Below are positions 19,822-28,917 of a stretch of 50,167 nucleotides of DNA, in pieces. The stretch lies in assembly GCA_001839685.1 (NCBI GenBank), contig MLAK01000915.1:120124-170290 (forward strand). The letters are read 5' to 3'. Positions within the stretch are counted from its first letter, which is position 1, and each line of letters opens with the position of its first letter. A program made the position numbers and the translations under genes. The notes under the pieces were generated by a model. That model did no database searches. It saw only the letters and a program-made list of their open reading frames with translations, and had not been told where the DNA came from. The DNA is from Tritrichomonas foetus (Eukaryota > Parabasalia > Tritrichomonadida > Tritrichomonadidae).

Positions 19822-19875
<54 letters not shown>

Positions 19876-20385
19876 CTTTTTACGATTTGTTTTACCAACA
19901 TACTTCCTTATGATTTGTAATATTTTGGTTTGTCTTGCGTCAGCTATTATTAGTTAACTAAATATTTTCTAAAAATGAGAGGAAAAGATATTACAGGTTT
20001 CACAGTTTTTGAATACTTTATATTTCTAAGCTTATTTCATTAACACAATGAGTGCCATTTTTAAACTAGAATTTATTGATATTACGACATGATAATAATA
20101 AATATCATATTTCGAAGTGATTTGAAAAAATCATTTATTTTGCTTCAAAATGCGCCTGTTGATGTAAATAAAAAATATGTCAATTCACAATGACCATCAC
20201 AATCTAACTATTAAATATTAACCTTTCTAATCTATTCTCAATTTCATCAATGAATTCACCTTATTATTATTATCAATGAAAATAAATCTAAAATATGAAT
20301 TATATTAAAATTCTTTTATTAATATTACATACAAAACACTTTGAAATAACATTTTGGTTTTTTAAAATATCATATAAAAATATTT
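19219..20385. other. Intergenic region with a long poly-T tract
   Basis: About 1.2 kb between the Pmp-like gene and the amino-acid transporter. Apart from the 49-base T run I see only plain AT-rich sequence. A minus-strand frame through the T run encodes poly-Lys and is not credible as a gene. Confidence 0.55.
19825..19873. repeat. poly-T tract (49 T)
   Basis: Uninterrupted run of 49 T, the longest homopolymer in the window. Confidence 0.9.
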
Positions 20386-21657
20386 TTATGATTCAAGTAT
20401 CTCCAAAAACGAATTATAACCTGTATATATTAAAACTACGCATAAAAACAGTGTACAAATGATTAACAGCACGCATATGATGGATAATCCAGTTGATGAG
20501 AATTGAAAGAATTTCAGAAACAAAATAGAAGGAAATCCAAAATTCAGGAAACATTGTAAAATTGTACCTATGATTCCCACGATTACAAATCCTGTTTTTA
20601 ATGTTGAAAATAAAATAAGTGCATTGAATACAATGACTACAATACCCGAAGAAACAACAGGCAACGTTGATTTTTCACTTCCTTTCAAAATCAAATTACA
20701 TAAATTAATGGCAATTATATAAATAAAGTGGGAATTAGAAGATAACATAGTAATAACAATTCCTATCTTTCCAATAATTGAATAAGGTGAAGTTTCAGGG
20801 AAAATATCGATTATATTATCAATCCTTGCTCCTAAGAAGTAGCCAACAGCACCAATCGAAACAACTATAGCGTAAACAGAAATGTTTGTTGAAAAAATAA
20901 TCGATTTTATATTGTTTGATGCAACACGATTGGAGTTGAGAAAAATGTAATGAATAACAGGATTAATAAAACATAAAGAAGTAGTTAAATAAATCAATTG
21001 TGCAGTTAATTGGAAATCACTTGTAAAGTAAACAGGTTCAATATGAAAAGTATCATACATAGAATAACCCCAAAAGAAAGCAATCATTGAAATAAGTAAT
21101 GCAATATTTCCTATAATCGAAATGGAAATAAAAGATGACATTGAAGGATAAAATAATGTTGGAAAAACAGTAATAAAAGAAAAAACATAATACAAAAACC
21201 ACTTATTCAATATAAATGAAGGACATCCAGGTTTAATTGTAAAGAGACTGATGAGAATGTTAGGAATTGATTCTGCAAAGTGAAGTGTGAAAGTTATATA
21301 AGAAAAAATTAAGGTTATTTTGATAATTACATAAACAAATTTTGGTGTGGCAATTGCTGCAATACCCCCATAAGAAAAAGTGTTACCAAAAACCCAAGTA
21401 CTAAAAAATATATAAAAACTGAAAAGATTGAGAACAAACATTATTAATTGAATTAAAGGAGCTTGTATTATTCCACATAAATATAAGGCTGGCATATTGA
21501 ATGGTTCTTCAGCAATAATAATATTCATTAAAAGTGAAAAGGCTCCCAAAAAACCAAGTGGCCTTGTATTATCTCGACTTCGATAAGTGACAAATTTTTC
21601 ATCTTTATTACGAAGTTTAAATTTGTGATTTTGAACATGAATATCTTTTCCAATCAT
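20386..21657 (-). CDS. Amino-acid transporter, AAAP/SLC32-36-38-like
   Basis: A 423-residue polytopic membrane protein with a hydrophilic N-terminus of about 40 residues and then roughly 11 hydrophobic helices. The first helix carries G-x-x-x-x-F-S-L-L-M-N-I-I-I-A-E-E-P-F-N-M-P, matching the opening helix of the transmembrane amino-acid transporter family. These permeases move neutral or cationic amino acids, often with protons, at the plasma membrane or lysosome; parasitic trichomonads carry many of them. The frame is open from a GTG six codons earlier; I use the ATG at 21657, which has TCACAC seven bases before it. Substrate and location are not determined. It is divergent from the LRR gene, with 127 bp between the starts. 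Confidence 0.85.
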   Translation of the reverse strand: MIGKDIHVQNHKFKLRNKDEKFVTYRSRDNTRPLGFLGAFSLLMNIIIAEEPFNMPALYLCGIIQAPLIQLIMFVLNLFSFYIFFSTWVFGNTFSYGGIAAIATPKFVYVIIKITLIFSYITFTLHFAESIPNILISLFTIKPGCPSFILNKWFLYYVFSFITVFPTLFYPSMSSFISISIIGNIALLISMIAFFWGYSMYDTFHIEPVYFTSDFQLTAQLIYLTTSLCFINPVIHYIFLNSNRVASNNIKSIIFSTNISVYAIVVSIGAVGYFLGARIDNIIDIFPETSPYSIIGKIGIVITMLSSNSHFIYIIAINLCNLILKGSEKSTLPVVSSGIVVIVFNALILFSTLKTGFVIVGIIGTILQCFLNFGFPSILFLKFFQFSSTGLSIICVLLIICTLFLCVVLIYTGYNSFLEILES

Positions 21658-21660
21658 TGT

Positions 21661-21666
21661 GTGTGA
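21661..21666 (-). promoter_or_regulatory. Initiator (Inr) candidate for the amino-acid transporter
   Basis: The minus strand reads TCACAC with +1 at 21664, leaving a 7-base 5' UTR before the ATG at 21657. Confidence 0.35.
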
Positions 21667-21784
21667 TATATTCACCTTGATCTATGAAAAATTCACCATT
21701 GAATTATACAACGAAGATATTAACTAAAATATTGTTAACTATATTATGCACGTTTAAAATAAATTTGTAAGATTTAGTTCCGCG

Positions 21785-23866
21785 ATGAGCTCCATATTTA
21801 CATCTCCAAAATTCAATTCAAACAGAAAATGGTCAAGTTCAATTAGTTCTTCAAGTTCACCAAACAGTGAAAATTGGGATTTTTCACGTAATTTAATCAA
21901 TATCTTATCTAATCTTCCGCCAAATCCGATTTTGCAGCAATTCGATCTTTCAAACAATTTAATTGAAAGTATATCTCCAGATTCTTTAAACAAATATTCA
22001 AGTCTTACACATTTAAATTTATCTACCAATTTACTGACAAAAATTCAAAATCTAGAAATTCCTTCCCTTAAATTACTTGATTTGTCAAATAACAGAATAT
22101 CTGTACTTGAAAACATTGAAAATATGGATCGTCTTGAATCGCTTAACTTATCATCCAATAGAATTCACTCTGTATTTTTAATAGGTTCACTTCAATTTCT
22201 TGCAACACTTGATCTAAGTTATAATCCAATTAATTCTTTTGCTTATCATGAACAATTTCCAAGATTAACAACCCTGTCACTTGATTATTGTTTCTTAGAT
22301 TCATTTCTGTCAATCTCCAAGTTTTCCAATTTAAGAAGACTCTCTCTTGCACATAATAAGATTATTGAAGATATTGTTTTGGAATTGCCCTATTTAGAAT
22401 ATTTAAATGTTTCATATAACAAGATTACATCACTTGAATCATTTGTACATTTAACATCACTTAAAACATTGGATTTATCATATAACTCAATTACTGATTC
22501 CTCTTTTTCAACAGAATTTACTTTGAATAACTTACATACATTAAATGTTTCTGGAACATTAATAACTACACCACTATCATTATTGTCTGTTTTCCCAAAT
22601 GTTCAAAATTGTGAATTTTCAAACACTTTAATCACCAATTTCCAATATATTATTGAGTTCATTCAAAAATGCAGCACCCTAACTTCATTGGATCTTCGAA
22701 ACATGCCATTCACTCAAAACTTGTATTTTGATAATGACAATTACCAATCTATTGAAGAATATGATAGAAAGTATCCTAAAAATGCTTCAGAAAGAAGAGA
22801 ATATCGAAATTCTATTTTACGAGTACAAAAACTAACTGTTCTTGATGGAATCACCACTGTATCCGAAATAGCTGCTTTGAATAACGATCCAAATGAAATA
22901 GAATTCCTTCGAAAGTTATTGGATGAACAAAATGAACTGAGGAAAATTTTAGGATTATCTGGCCTATCTTCCTTTATCAATGAACTTGATCCTGAAGAAC
23001 GTAGAGCATACATTGAAAGATTAACTTTTGAAAACCAAAAATTAAGGCAAAAAGCAGCTGAAAGAAATGTTAATTCAAGTCAAGTTTTACGGGCTGAAAA
23101 ACAAAGGAAAGCAGCTAAGCAAGATGAGCTCGATCAACTAATTCTTCAAAACAAAGAACTACATAAAAAACTTCATCATAGTTATTTCACTGAATTCAAC
23201 GAAACTGATATTGATAAACTTATTTCATTATATAAAAAAGCTAATGAAGAATTAAAACGAGAAGTAGAATTACATAAAACAACTATTATTTTCAAAAAGA
23301 AAAGGAGATCACGTGAGCATGTTATTGAACTTTGTCAAAAAGCACTTTTCCAAATTGCTCGAACAAAAATTTCACATAGAAAATCAACAATGGCATTGTC
23401 AGAATCTTCAGAGGAATTCTTGTACCTCGAAGGATGGATATCTGCCAAAATGTTTACAAAAATTAAACTTCAATCAGTCATTAAAAACATTGTTTTTGAA
23501 CAAATGTTAGAAAGAGAAAAAACTATGCAGTGGATGACTCTTGCTGTTGATACTGGAATGAATTCTATGGAAGTTTTCCAGCAGGGAGTTGACAGACCAA
23601 TTGTAATTGCTGACCATATGAACCATTTAGAAGCCAAAGTGAAAAAAGCTAAAGAAGCAATATTTTTAATATGTGCATTTGATAATGGTAAAGTTATTGT
23701 TGATTTAGATCATAAATCACAGCTTCCTGATGTGTCATCATTTGTAGGCAAGTATGATTCACTTCTGTTCCATTGGAAACATAATCAATACTTTTATGCA
23801 ATTACTCCAGAAAGGGTTTTACCACTTTATATTGTTCATATTCGCCTCAGTGAAAGCGACATATAA
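21785..23866 (+). CDS. Leucine-rich repeat and coiled-coil protein
   Basis: A 693-residue protein. Residues about 48-320 form 11 or so LRRs of the SDS22/LC1 type (LDLSNNRIS, LNLSSNRIH, LNVSYNKIT). An LRR-cap-like segment follows, with YDRKYP, REYRNSIL and LTVLDGI. Residues about 385-520 are charged coiled coil (RRAYIERLTFENQKLRQKAAER and similar). A folded C-terminal region of about 120 residues (VDRPIVIADHMNHLEAKVKKAKEAIFL onward) is not recognised. Proteins with this plan are often cytoskeletal, centrosomal or axonemal, which would suit a flagellate, but that is inference. No clear initiator precedes the ATG. Confidence 0.85.
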   Translation: MSSIFTSPKFNSNRKWSSSISSSSSPNSENWDFSRNLINILSNLPPNPILQQFDLSNNLIESISPDSLNKYSSLTHLNLSTNLLTKIQNLEIPSLKLLDLSNNRISVLENIENMDRLESLNLSSNRIHSVFLIGSLQFLATLDLSYNPINSFAYHEQFPRLTTLSLDYCFLDSFLSISKFSNLRRLSLAHNKIIEDIVLELPYLEYLNVSYNKITSLESFVHLTSLKTLDLSYNSITDSSFSTEFTLNNLHTLNVSGTLITTPLSLLSVFPNVQNCEFSNTLITNFQYIIEFIQKCSTLTSLDLRNMPFTQNLYFDNDNYQSIEEYDRKYPKNASERREYRNSILRVQKLTVLDGITTVSEIAALNNDPNEIEFLRKLLDEQNELRKILGLSGLSSFINELDPEERRAYIERLTFENQKLRQKAAERNVNSSQVLRAEKQRKAAKQDELDQLILQNKELHKKLHHSYFTEFNETDIDKLISLYKKANEELKREVELHKTTIIFKKKRRSREHVIELCQKALFQIARTKISHRKSTMALSESSEEFLYLEGWISAKMFTKIKLQSVIKNIVFEQMLEREKTMQWMTLAVDTGMNSMEVFQQGVDRPIVIADHMNHLEAKVKKAKEAIFLICAFDNGKVIVDLDHKSQLPDVSSFVGKYDSLLFHWKHNQYFYAITPERVLPLYIVHIRLSESDI

Positions 23867-24044
23867 TTTATTTTTGTTTCTATATAAAAAAAAATTTCCA
23901 AAATGTCCATTTTATATTTTTTTCGCTTGAATTAATACTTATGTAAAAAAATTATAATAAATAACAAATGAGAAAAGAATAATAAGGAAGTTAACTTTCA
24001 GTTTCGTTTTAGAAATAAATCAATTGATTTTTAAAAAATAAAAT

Positions 24045-24518
24045 TTAACACTTTAATAGGCGGGATGCTTGGTTGAGATGCTTGAGGGCAGCTCCAACAT
24101 TATTTCCACGTGCCTGACCACATTTGCTAGATGGTTTGCATGATGATCTGCTTTGAGATTGTGCAATCAATGTGGAAACTGGTTGTTGTCCTGGATATAT
24201 TTTAGCGTGATAAAATTGATAGCCAAGTGGTCTTTCGATTGGGTACGCATCCTTTCCACTTCCATATTGTGCGCCGAAGGAAGCACCGCCGTGACCAGCG
24301 TCTGGGCCTGGAATAGTACGACCGCATCTTGGGCAGACTTTTCCTTTTGATCCGGCTTGGCGTCTTAAAGCGAGAATTGTTTCGGTTGATGGTTGATGAG
24401 ATGTGCGCTCGAAGTGAATTCCGGTTGAACCTTGTGCGTGTAAGCCTGGATGTGGAAGGCAGTACATTGCTGATGTTGTAAGTGTGCTAGATTGATTATG
24501 GCAGAATGGGCAAGACAT
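24045..24518 (-). CDS. Small zinc-ribbon-like protein, unrecognised
   Basis: A 157-residue protein starting MSCPFCHNQ. A first CxxC (Cys3, Cys6) and a second CPRCG about 60 residues later could bind one zinc as a split ribbon. The middle is Gly/His/Pro-rich (GPDAGHGGASFGAQYGSG), and the C-terminus has KPSSKCGQARGNNVGAA and ends in Cys. I do not recognise a named family. Base composition is visibly richer in GC at third positions than in its neighbours, which in trichomonads suggests strong expression. The frame is open 30 codons further upstream, but two overlapping initiators sit 13-18 bases before the ATG used here, so that extension is untranslated. Confidence 0.7.
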   Translation of the reverse strand: MSCPFCHNQSSTLTTSAMYCLPHPGLHAQGSTGIHFERTSHQPSTETILALRRQAGSKGKVCPRCGRTIPGPDAGHGGASFGAQYGSGKDAYPIERPLGYQFYHAKIYPGQQPVSTLIAQSQSRSSCKPSSKCGQARGNNVGAALKHLNQASRLLKC

Positions 24519-24527
24519 TGTGCAAAA

Positions 24528-24538
24528 AAATGAAATGA
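24528..24538 (-). promoter_or_regulatory. Tandem initiators for the zinc-ribbon gene
   Basis: The minus strand reads TCATTTCATTT, two overlapping TCATTT initiators, with +1 positions at 24536 and 24531, 18 and 13 bases from the ATG at 24518. They fix the start of this gene. Confidence 0.55.
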
Positions 24539-25152
24539 TGTTAACGTACGGATTAAAGAAATAGAAAGAATACGAATTTGTGAACTTTAACGTATAGATT
24601 TTATTCAAATTTGGTTAACTTTTTGAATACTGAAATATCAATTGATGCTTGTGAGGAATTTCTGACAAATCTCATGAAACTTTGACAGAATTGAGTTTAT
24701 GTGCTAGTGTCACCCTTCATTTGGATATTTTGAAAAATTATTAAAATTCATTGGCAAAGATTTTTTTGGAATTTTGGCACTTTTACGAATTTTCGATTAT
24801 TCATGAGTTAAACTATTTTATTAATAATATAGCTACTCAAAAATGATAAAATCAATAAGTTTGTCGATTTATTAATATTTATACAAGTAATTCTCACTGT
24901 TTATATCAATTTAATATTGTGATTTTACACCAAATATAGTTAGTGTTAGAAGTTTTATCCATAATTCTAGAATAATATATATTTTTTCCAAAGATATAAA
25001 GAAAAATTATTCAGTAATATTACTCTCTCAATTTTTCAAAATAATCAATCAATATTTCTTAAATCAATTCAAATAATTTTATCTTTTTGAATAATTTCAT
25101 GAGTAAATTTTACAACATTAGTATTTGCTAAACGTACATAGAATTAATCTTC
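24539..25152. other. Divergent intergenic region
   Basis: About 610 AT-rich bases between the zinc-ribbon gene (-) and the HEAT protein (+). No coding signal or repeat is seen, and no initiator is close to the HEAT-protein ATG. Confidence 0.5.
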
Positions 25153-27675
25153 ATGAACCAAAAATTAAACTCCATAATACACCAATTAAAGGCAAAGCAG
25201 CCAATTCCAATTATTGGAGCTCTCAGTGAAATCGAAGAAATGAAAAAGAATCAGCTCAAATTCAACGAAATAACTCCAGAGATGGTGGATGTTCTCTTTC
25301 CTCTTTTAATTCCATTACTTATTCATAATAATTACAAAATAAGGATCCTTGCATACAAATTAACATCATATTTCCTGACAGACTTTCGCGATTATATTTA
25401 TAATTCCATTAACGCTTTCCCAAACGTCATAACAAGTCTTGCATCGGTTAACAAAAAGGTTTTAAAGCATGCCAAAATATGCGCTGAAGCTATTTTGAAT
25501 TTAGAAGATCCAATAAAATGGTGGCCAGAAATTGAATCCAAATTAGAAAGAAGTCGATCCAAAGTTCAAAAATATACAATCCTTGACCTTTTGGTCGATC
25601 ACGCAGACGAAATGTATTTTTGTGATGCCGTCAATCAAAATATTATTCCTGTTCAAGTGATTTGTAAACTTTTGGATGATTCTGATATTAAAATTCAAAA
25701 GAAAGCAATGCAAATTTTGGATCTTGTAGAAAAAACTGAACTAAATTCTTCTTTAAGGGCCGCTGAAGATCAATTCAAAATTGTGCATCCTGATCCTAAC
25801 CCCTATGTCGATTTGAATCAAATTCATGTTGAACCAAGAAAACCAAGAAATAGAGCAACTAGTCCGCATAAAGATGATATTAAAAACTGTGAAAATAAAG
25901 CTTCATCATCAAATATTTCTCTTTCTAATGCTAAAACTTCAAATGCAAAACAATCATCAAAAATATACGGAACATCTCAATCATCATTTAAGTTAAATCA
26001 ATCACGGAATTCAATATTATCCAATATTGAAAACAAAACATTAGGTTCTCCTTCTTCCAAAGCTTCTGAAATATCTTTATCAGCTTCCTCCCAATCATCA
26101 AAAGCTTCCCAATCATCAATAGCTTCACAATCATCAAGGGCTTCACAATTATCAGTAGCTTCACAATCATCAGTAGCTTCGCATTCATCAGTAGCTTCAC
26201 AATCATCGGCAGCTTCCCATTCATCAGTAGCTTCACAATCATCGGCAGCTTCCCAAATGTCAAGGGCTTCACAAGCATCTAAAATGTCGCAATTAACACA
26301 ATCATCTAAATCTTCACAAAAAAGTGCCAACTATCATTCAAGATCTCGTGCATCATCAATTGCAAAAGAAGTTGAACAAGCACCTAAACCAAAAACTTTT
26401 AAACCAGCCAAACCTCTAAAAGAAACTGTTGGTGAATTACCAACCCAGCAAACAAATCAAATGACTTTTCGTTTGAGAGATTTATCTATGATGCAATTGG
26501 TTCAAAAATACACTTTCCTTCAAGAATTAGACAAGATTATAACTCAACCAGGAAAGCTTCAATATCCACCTGATCAGATCATCGATTGCATTTTAACTGC
26601 TGCATTTCCAATTTGCCGTCAGGTTTCACCATTACTTTCAAAAATTTTATCTGAATTACTTCCACAAAATCCTGAATTAATTTCTGTATTTGCACATGAT
26701 ATTATTAAATTCGTATTATTAGGTATTCGATTTTTACAAGATCCTTCACCTTTCCAAATACTTACAGATACTTTATTTTTAGAATCTGATCCAAGTGAAA
26801 TTGTTGACACTGCAGTTACAATTGCCAATTCAGAAAAAAGATCACTTCATATAGAGTCATACTTTATTCCATTATTCTTTGGTTCTGAGCCTGTTATTCT
26901 TCAAAAGCAAGCCTTATTTAACTTTTTATGTCATTTAGTTCATCGCGCATATCCTGATTCTGTAAGAATTGCTGATAGAAAACCTGAATACCTCAACGAT
27001 GTTTCCCGTATACTTTCATCCATTGCGACAAATCAACGCGTTCTTTATCAAGAATTCATGGATATTCAAACTCTTGATGCCCAAAAGATTCTTGAAAAGT
27101 TTCTTATTAGTGATCAACAAAGTGCAACAAGAGAATATAAAATTGAACAAGGAATATTAAATCTTGATGATCCAATGGAAACACTGAACAATGAGCTTAA
27201 GAAGGGTAATAAATCGAATCTTATTCTTATTGCTGATGCATTAGAACAACTTGACCTTGCTTCTCACCGACGAGTTGAATCAGTGTTTCGAGATATTATT
27301 AAATTCTTTTCGGTACTTTCTCAAGGTAAAGTTCAAAGGCACACAAATGAAATTAAGAGAATATGTAATTCTCATTTTGATGCACCACAATTATTATCCA
27401 TTATTGAAACTCCAGATTTCGTCCCTGATTTAATTTTTGGATTATCCATTTTTGTTTGGTATTGTCCAAAAACAACACTTGAAGCGTGCAATTGCTTTTA
27501 TTATCCTTTATACTCAATTTTCAAGAGAGCATCTGGCGAAATAAGAGAGCAAGTTATACTGATCGAGATGGCGATTAGCCGAGTCACCAAACGTTCAATC
27601 ATTGACCTTGACTTTATTCCCGATGCTCATAAGAAGTTGATTTTGAAACTTGAGAAACAATTTATAAATCAATGA
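25153..27675 (+). CDS. HEAT-repeat (TOG/CLASP-like) protein with a Ser-rich repeat linker
   Basis: An 840-residue all-helical protein in three parts. Residues 1-210 form paired helices resembling a HEAT or TOG array (IPLLIHNNYKIRILAYKL, VICKLLDDSDIKIQKKAM). Residues about 211-430 are a disordered linker with an A-S-Q-S-S-x hexapeptide repeat and basic Ser/Lys stretches. Residues about 430-840 form a second helical array. The order of array, basic Ser-rich linker and array is reminiscent of CLASP-type microtubule regulators, but I see no diagnostic TOG signature, so the function is a guess. Other scaffold proteins with HEAT repeats remain possible. Confidence 0.75.
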   Translation: MNQKLNSIIHQLKAKQPIPIIGALSEIEEMKKNQLKFNEITPEMVDVLFPLLIPLLIHNNYKIRILAYKLTSYFLTDFRDYIYNSINAFPNVITSLASVNKKVLKHAKICAEAILNLEDPIKWWPEIESKLERSRSKVQKYTILDLLVDHADEMYFCDAVNQNIIPVQVICKLLDDSDIKIQKKAMQILDLVEKTELNSSLRAAEDQFKIVHPDPNPYVDLNQIHVEPRKPRNRATSPHKDDIKNCENKASSSNISLSNAKTSNAKQSSKIYGTSQSSFKLNQSRNSILSNIENKTLGSPSSKASEISLSASSQSSKASQSSIASQSSRASQLSVASQSSVASHSSVASQSSAASHSSVASQSSAASQMSRASQASKMSQLTQSSKSSQKSANYHSRSRASSIAKEVEQAPKPKTFKPAKPLKETVGELPTQQTNQMTFRLRDLSMMQLVQKYTFLQELDKIITQPGKLQYPPDQIIDCILTAAFPICRQVSPLLSKILSELLPQNPELISVFAHDIIKFVLLGIRFLQDPSPFQILTDTLFLESDPSEIVDTAVTIANSEKRSLHIESYFIPLFFGSEPVILQKQALFNFLCHLVHRAYPDSVRIADRKPEYLNDVSRILSSIATNQRVLYQEFMDIQTLDAQKILEKFLISDQQSATREYKIEQGILNLDDPMETLNNELKKGNKSNLILIADALEQLDLASHRRVESVFRDIIKFFSVLSQGKVQRHTNEIKRICNSHFDAPQLLSIIETPDFVPDLIFGLSIFVWYCPKTTLEACNCFYYPLYSIFKRASGEIREQVILIEMAISRVTKRSIIDLDFIPDAHKKLILKLEKQFINQ
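26085..26290 (+). repeat. 18-bp coding minisatellite (A-S-Q-S-S-x)
   Basis: About 11-13 tandem copies of an 18-base unit of the form GCTTCACAATCATCAGTA, encoding Ala-Ser-(Gln/His)-Ser-Ser-x in the linker of the HEAT protein. Several units are nearly identical, which suggests recent expansion. Confidence 0.85.
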
Positions 27676-27730
27676 TTTCCAAAATTCCACATATGTTATT
27701 ATTAAAATCCAATATCACGTATCATATTTT

Positions 27731-27779
27731 ATATTGTTTCTCATTTATTATTGTTGTTTCTCATTTATTATTATTGTTT
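27731..27779. repeat. Short tandem duplication in a 3' region
   Basis: Two near-identical copies of a roughly 24-base unit beginning ATTGTTTCTCATTTATTATT lie in the 268-base gap between the convergent 3' ends of the HEAT and NUFIP1-domain genes. Confidence 0.7.
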
Positions 27780-27943
27780 GCAACATATCACGATGAAACA
27801 GTGAAAAAGATAAAAAGTTTAAAAAATTAATATGTATTTATATAGATAGCAGATAAAATACATTACAAACAAGGTAATTTCTTCTTTAGATTTATGGAAT
27901 GAAATTTCTGAACAACAAACATTTGATTAAATTGATATTTATA

Positions 27944-28612
27944 TCATTCTTCGCTGTCTTCTTCATATTCCGAATAATACTCTGAATCGTCTGATTTATT
28001 ATTCGTTTCACTATTAGTTCCATTATCATTATTATTTGGAATTATCAAATCTTCCTGCAGAAAATTATGTTTGACGAAATAACGAAAGCATTGTAAAACT
28101 ATGCTATGCTTCCGTCTTTCTTCATCTTGAGTTATTTTGTCAAGAATTGATGGAACCTTAGTTGGTTGAAAAGTAGACATCTCAAGAGGTTTATCATTTT
28201 TGCCATTTTTGCCAAGCTTCATTTTGCTTTCTTTTCGTTTTGCTTTATTTGCTTGCTCGCTGAGATCCAAAGCACCTCTTTCTTCTCTTTCTTGGTTTTC
28301 TCGTTCTTTTTCAGCAACTCTCAAACGTGTTGGAAATCGTTTCTTTCTCTCGGCGATCCAAGCATCAATATCTTCTTGAGTTTCGAGAACTTTAATTTTG
28401 TCTTTATTATTAATATTAGTGTTATTGTTGTTGTTATTTTGGCCGCTGTTTTGTTTTTTTGCTTTATTTTTATTCTTATTTTTCTTTTTCTTTTTTTGTT
28501 GGGAAACTTGCGGATTAGGAACAGGAGAATCGTTTGGAATTGTTTCTGGTGGCTTAACAATATCAGTAGAAAGAACTGGGGTGTAGAAGTCGAAAGATTT
28601 TAGATGAGACAT
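27944..28612 (-). CDS. NUFIP1-domain protein (box C/D snoRNP assembly factor candidate)
   Basis: A 222-residue, strongly charged protein. A poly-Lys/Asn tract (residues about 40-70) leads into TQEDIDAWIAERKKRFPTR (about 78-96) and a charged helix, which is the conserved core of the NUFIP1/Rsa1 family. NUFIP1/Rsa1 bridges Snu13/15.5K with the R2TP complex during assembly of box C/D snoRNPs. The zinc finger of vertebrate NUFIP1 is absent, as in yeast Rsa1. The C-terminus is acidic (DDSEYYSEYEEDSEE). It is divergent from the RCK kinase gene across 305 bp. The motif match is good; the functional assignment rests on family knowledge. Confidence 0.7.
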   Translation of the reverse strand: MSHLKSFDFYTPVLSTDIVKPPETIPNDSPVPNPQVSQQKKKKKNKNKNKAKKQNSGQNNNNNNTNINNKDKIKVLETQEDIDAWIAERKKRFPTRLRVAEKERENQEREERGALDLSEQANKAKRKESKMKLGKNGKNDKPLEMSTFQPTKVPSILDKITQDEERRKHSIVLQCFRYFVKHNFLQEDLIIPNNNDNGTNSETNNKSDDSEYYSEYEEDSEE

Positions 28613-28917
28613 TGAACGATAACTTTTTCATATGTTATTTAGTCAAGTTCCTTTGACAACTTTTTCTGTATTACCAAAACCTCGAGGTTTGCAAACGTAC
28701 TATTTTGAATGAAGAAATTCGTTAATATGATTGAATGAATTTGAAAAAGTCAACAATTTTTGAGGATATATCGTTAATTATTTTGACAGAGCAATTTTGA
28801 GAAATTTCTATGAAATGAAAGAAAAAGTCATCAACATTATCCCAAAAAGTTCATTACGTTCACAAATGAATGTGAAATTGAAAAGGAATATAAAAACTTT
28901 GGAATTAAAAAGAAAAA
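28613..28917. other. Divergent intergenic region
   Basis: 305 bases between the NUFIP1-domain gene (-) and the RCK kinase (+). TCATTA and TCACAA matches occur about 50-70 bases before the kinase ATG, further than usual. Nothing else is seen. Confidence 0.5.

Noticed and set aside
19626..19901. Minus-strand ORF with a poly-Lys segment
   Set aside because: The Lys run is the 49-base T tract; the rest has no recognisable feature and no ATG supported by an initiator.
25988..26330. Minus-strand ORFs opposite the Ser repeat of the HEAT protein
   Set aside because: Repetitive shadows of the 18-bp coding repeat; the plus strand forms a long continuous protein.
28166..28603. Plus-strand ORF of 145 codons, Phe/Leu/Ile-rich
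   Set aside because: It is antisense to the NUFIP1-domain gene, and its hydrophobicity comes from complementing Lys and Asn codons.
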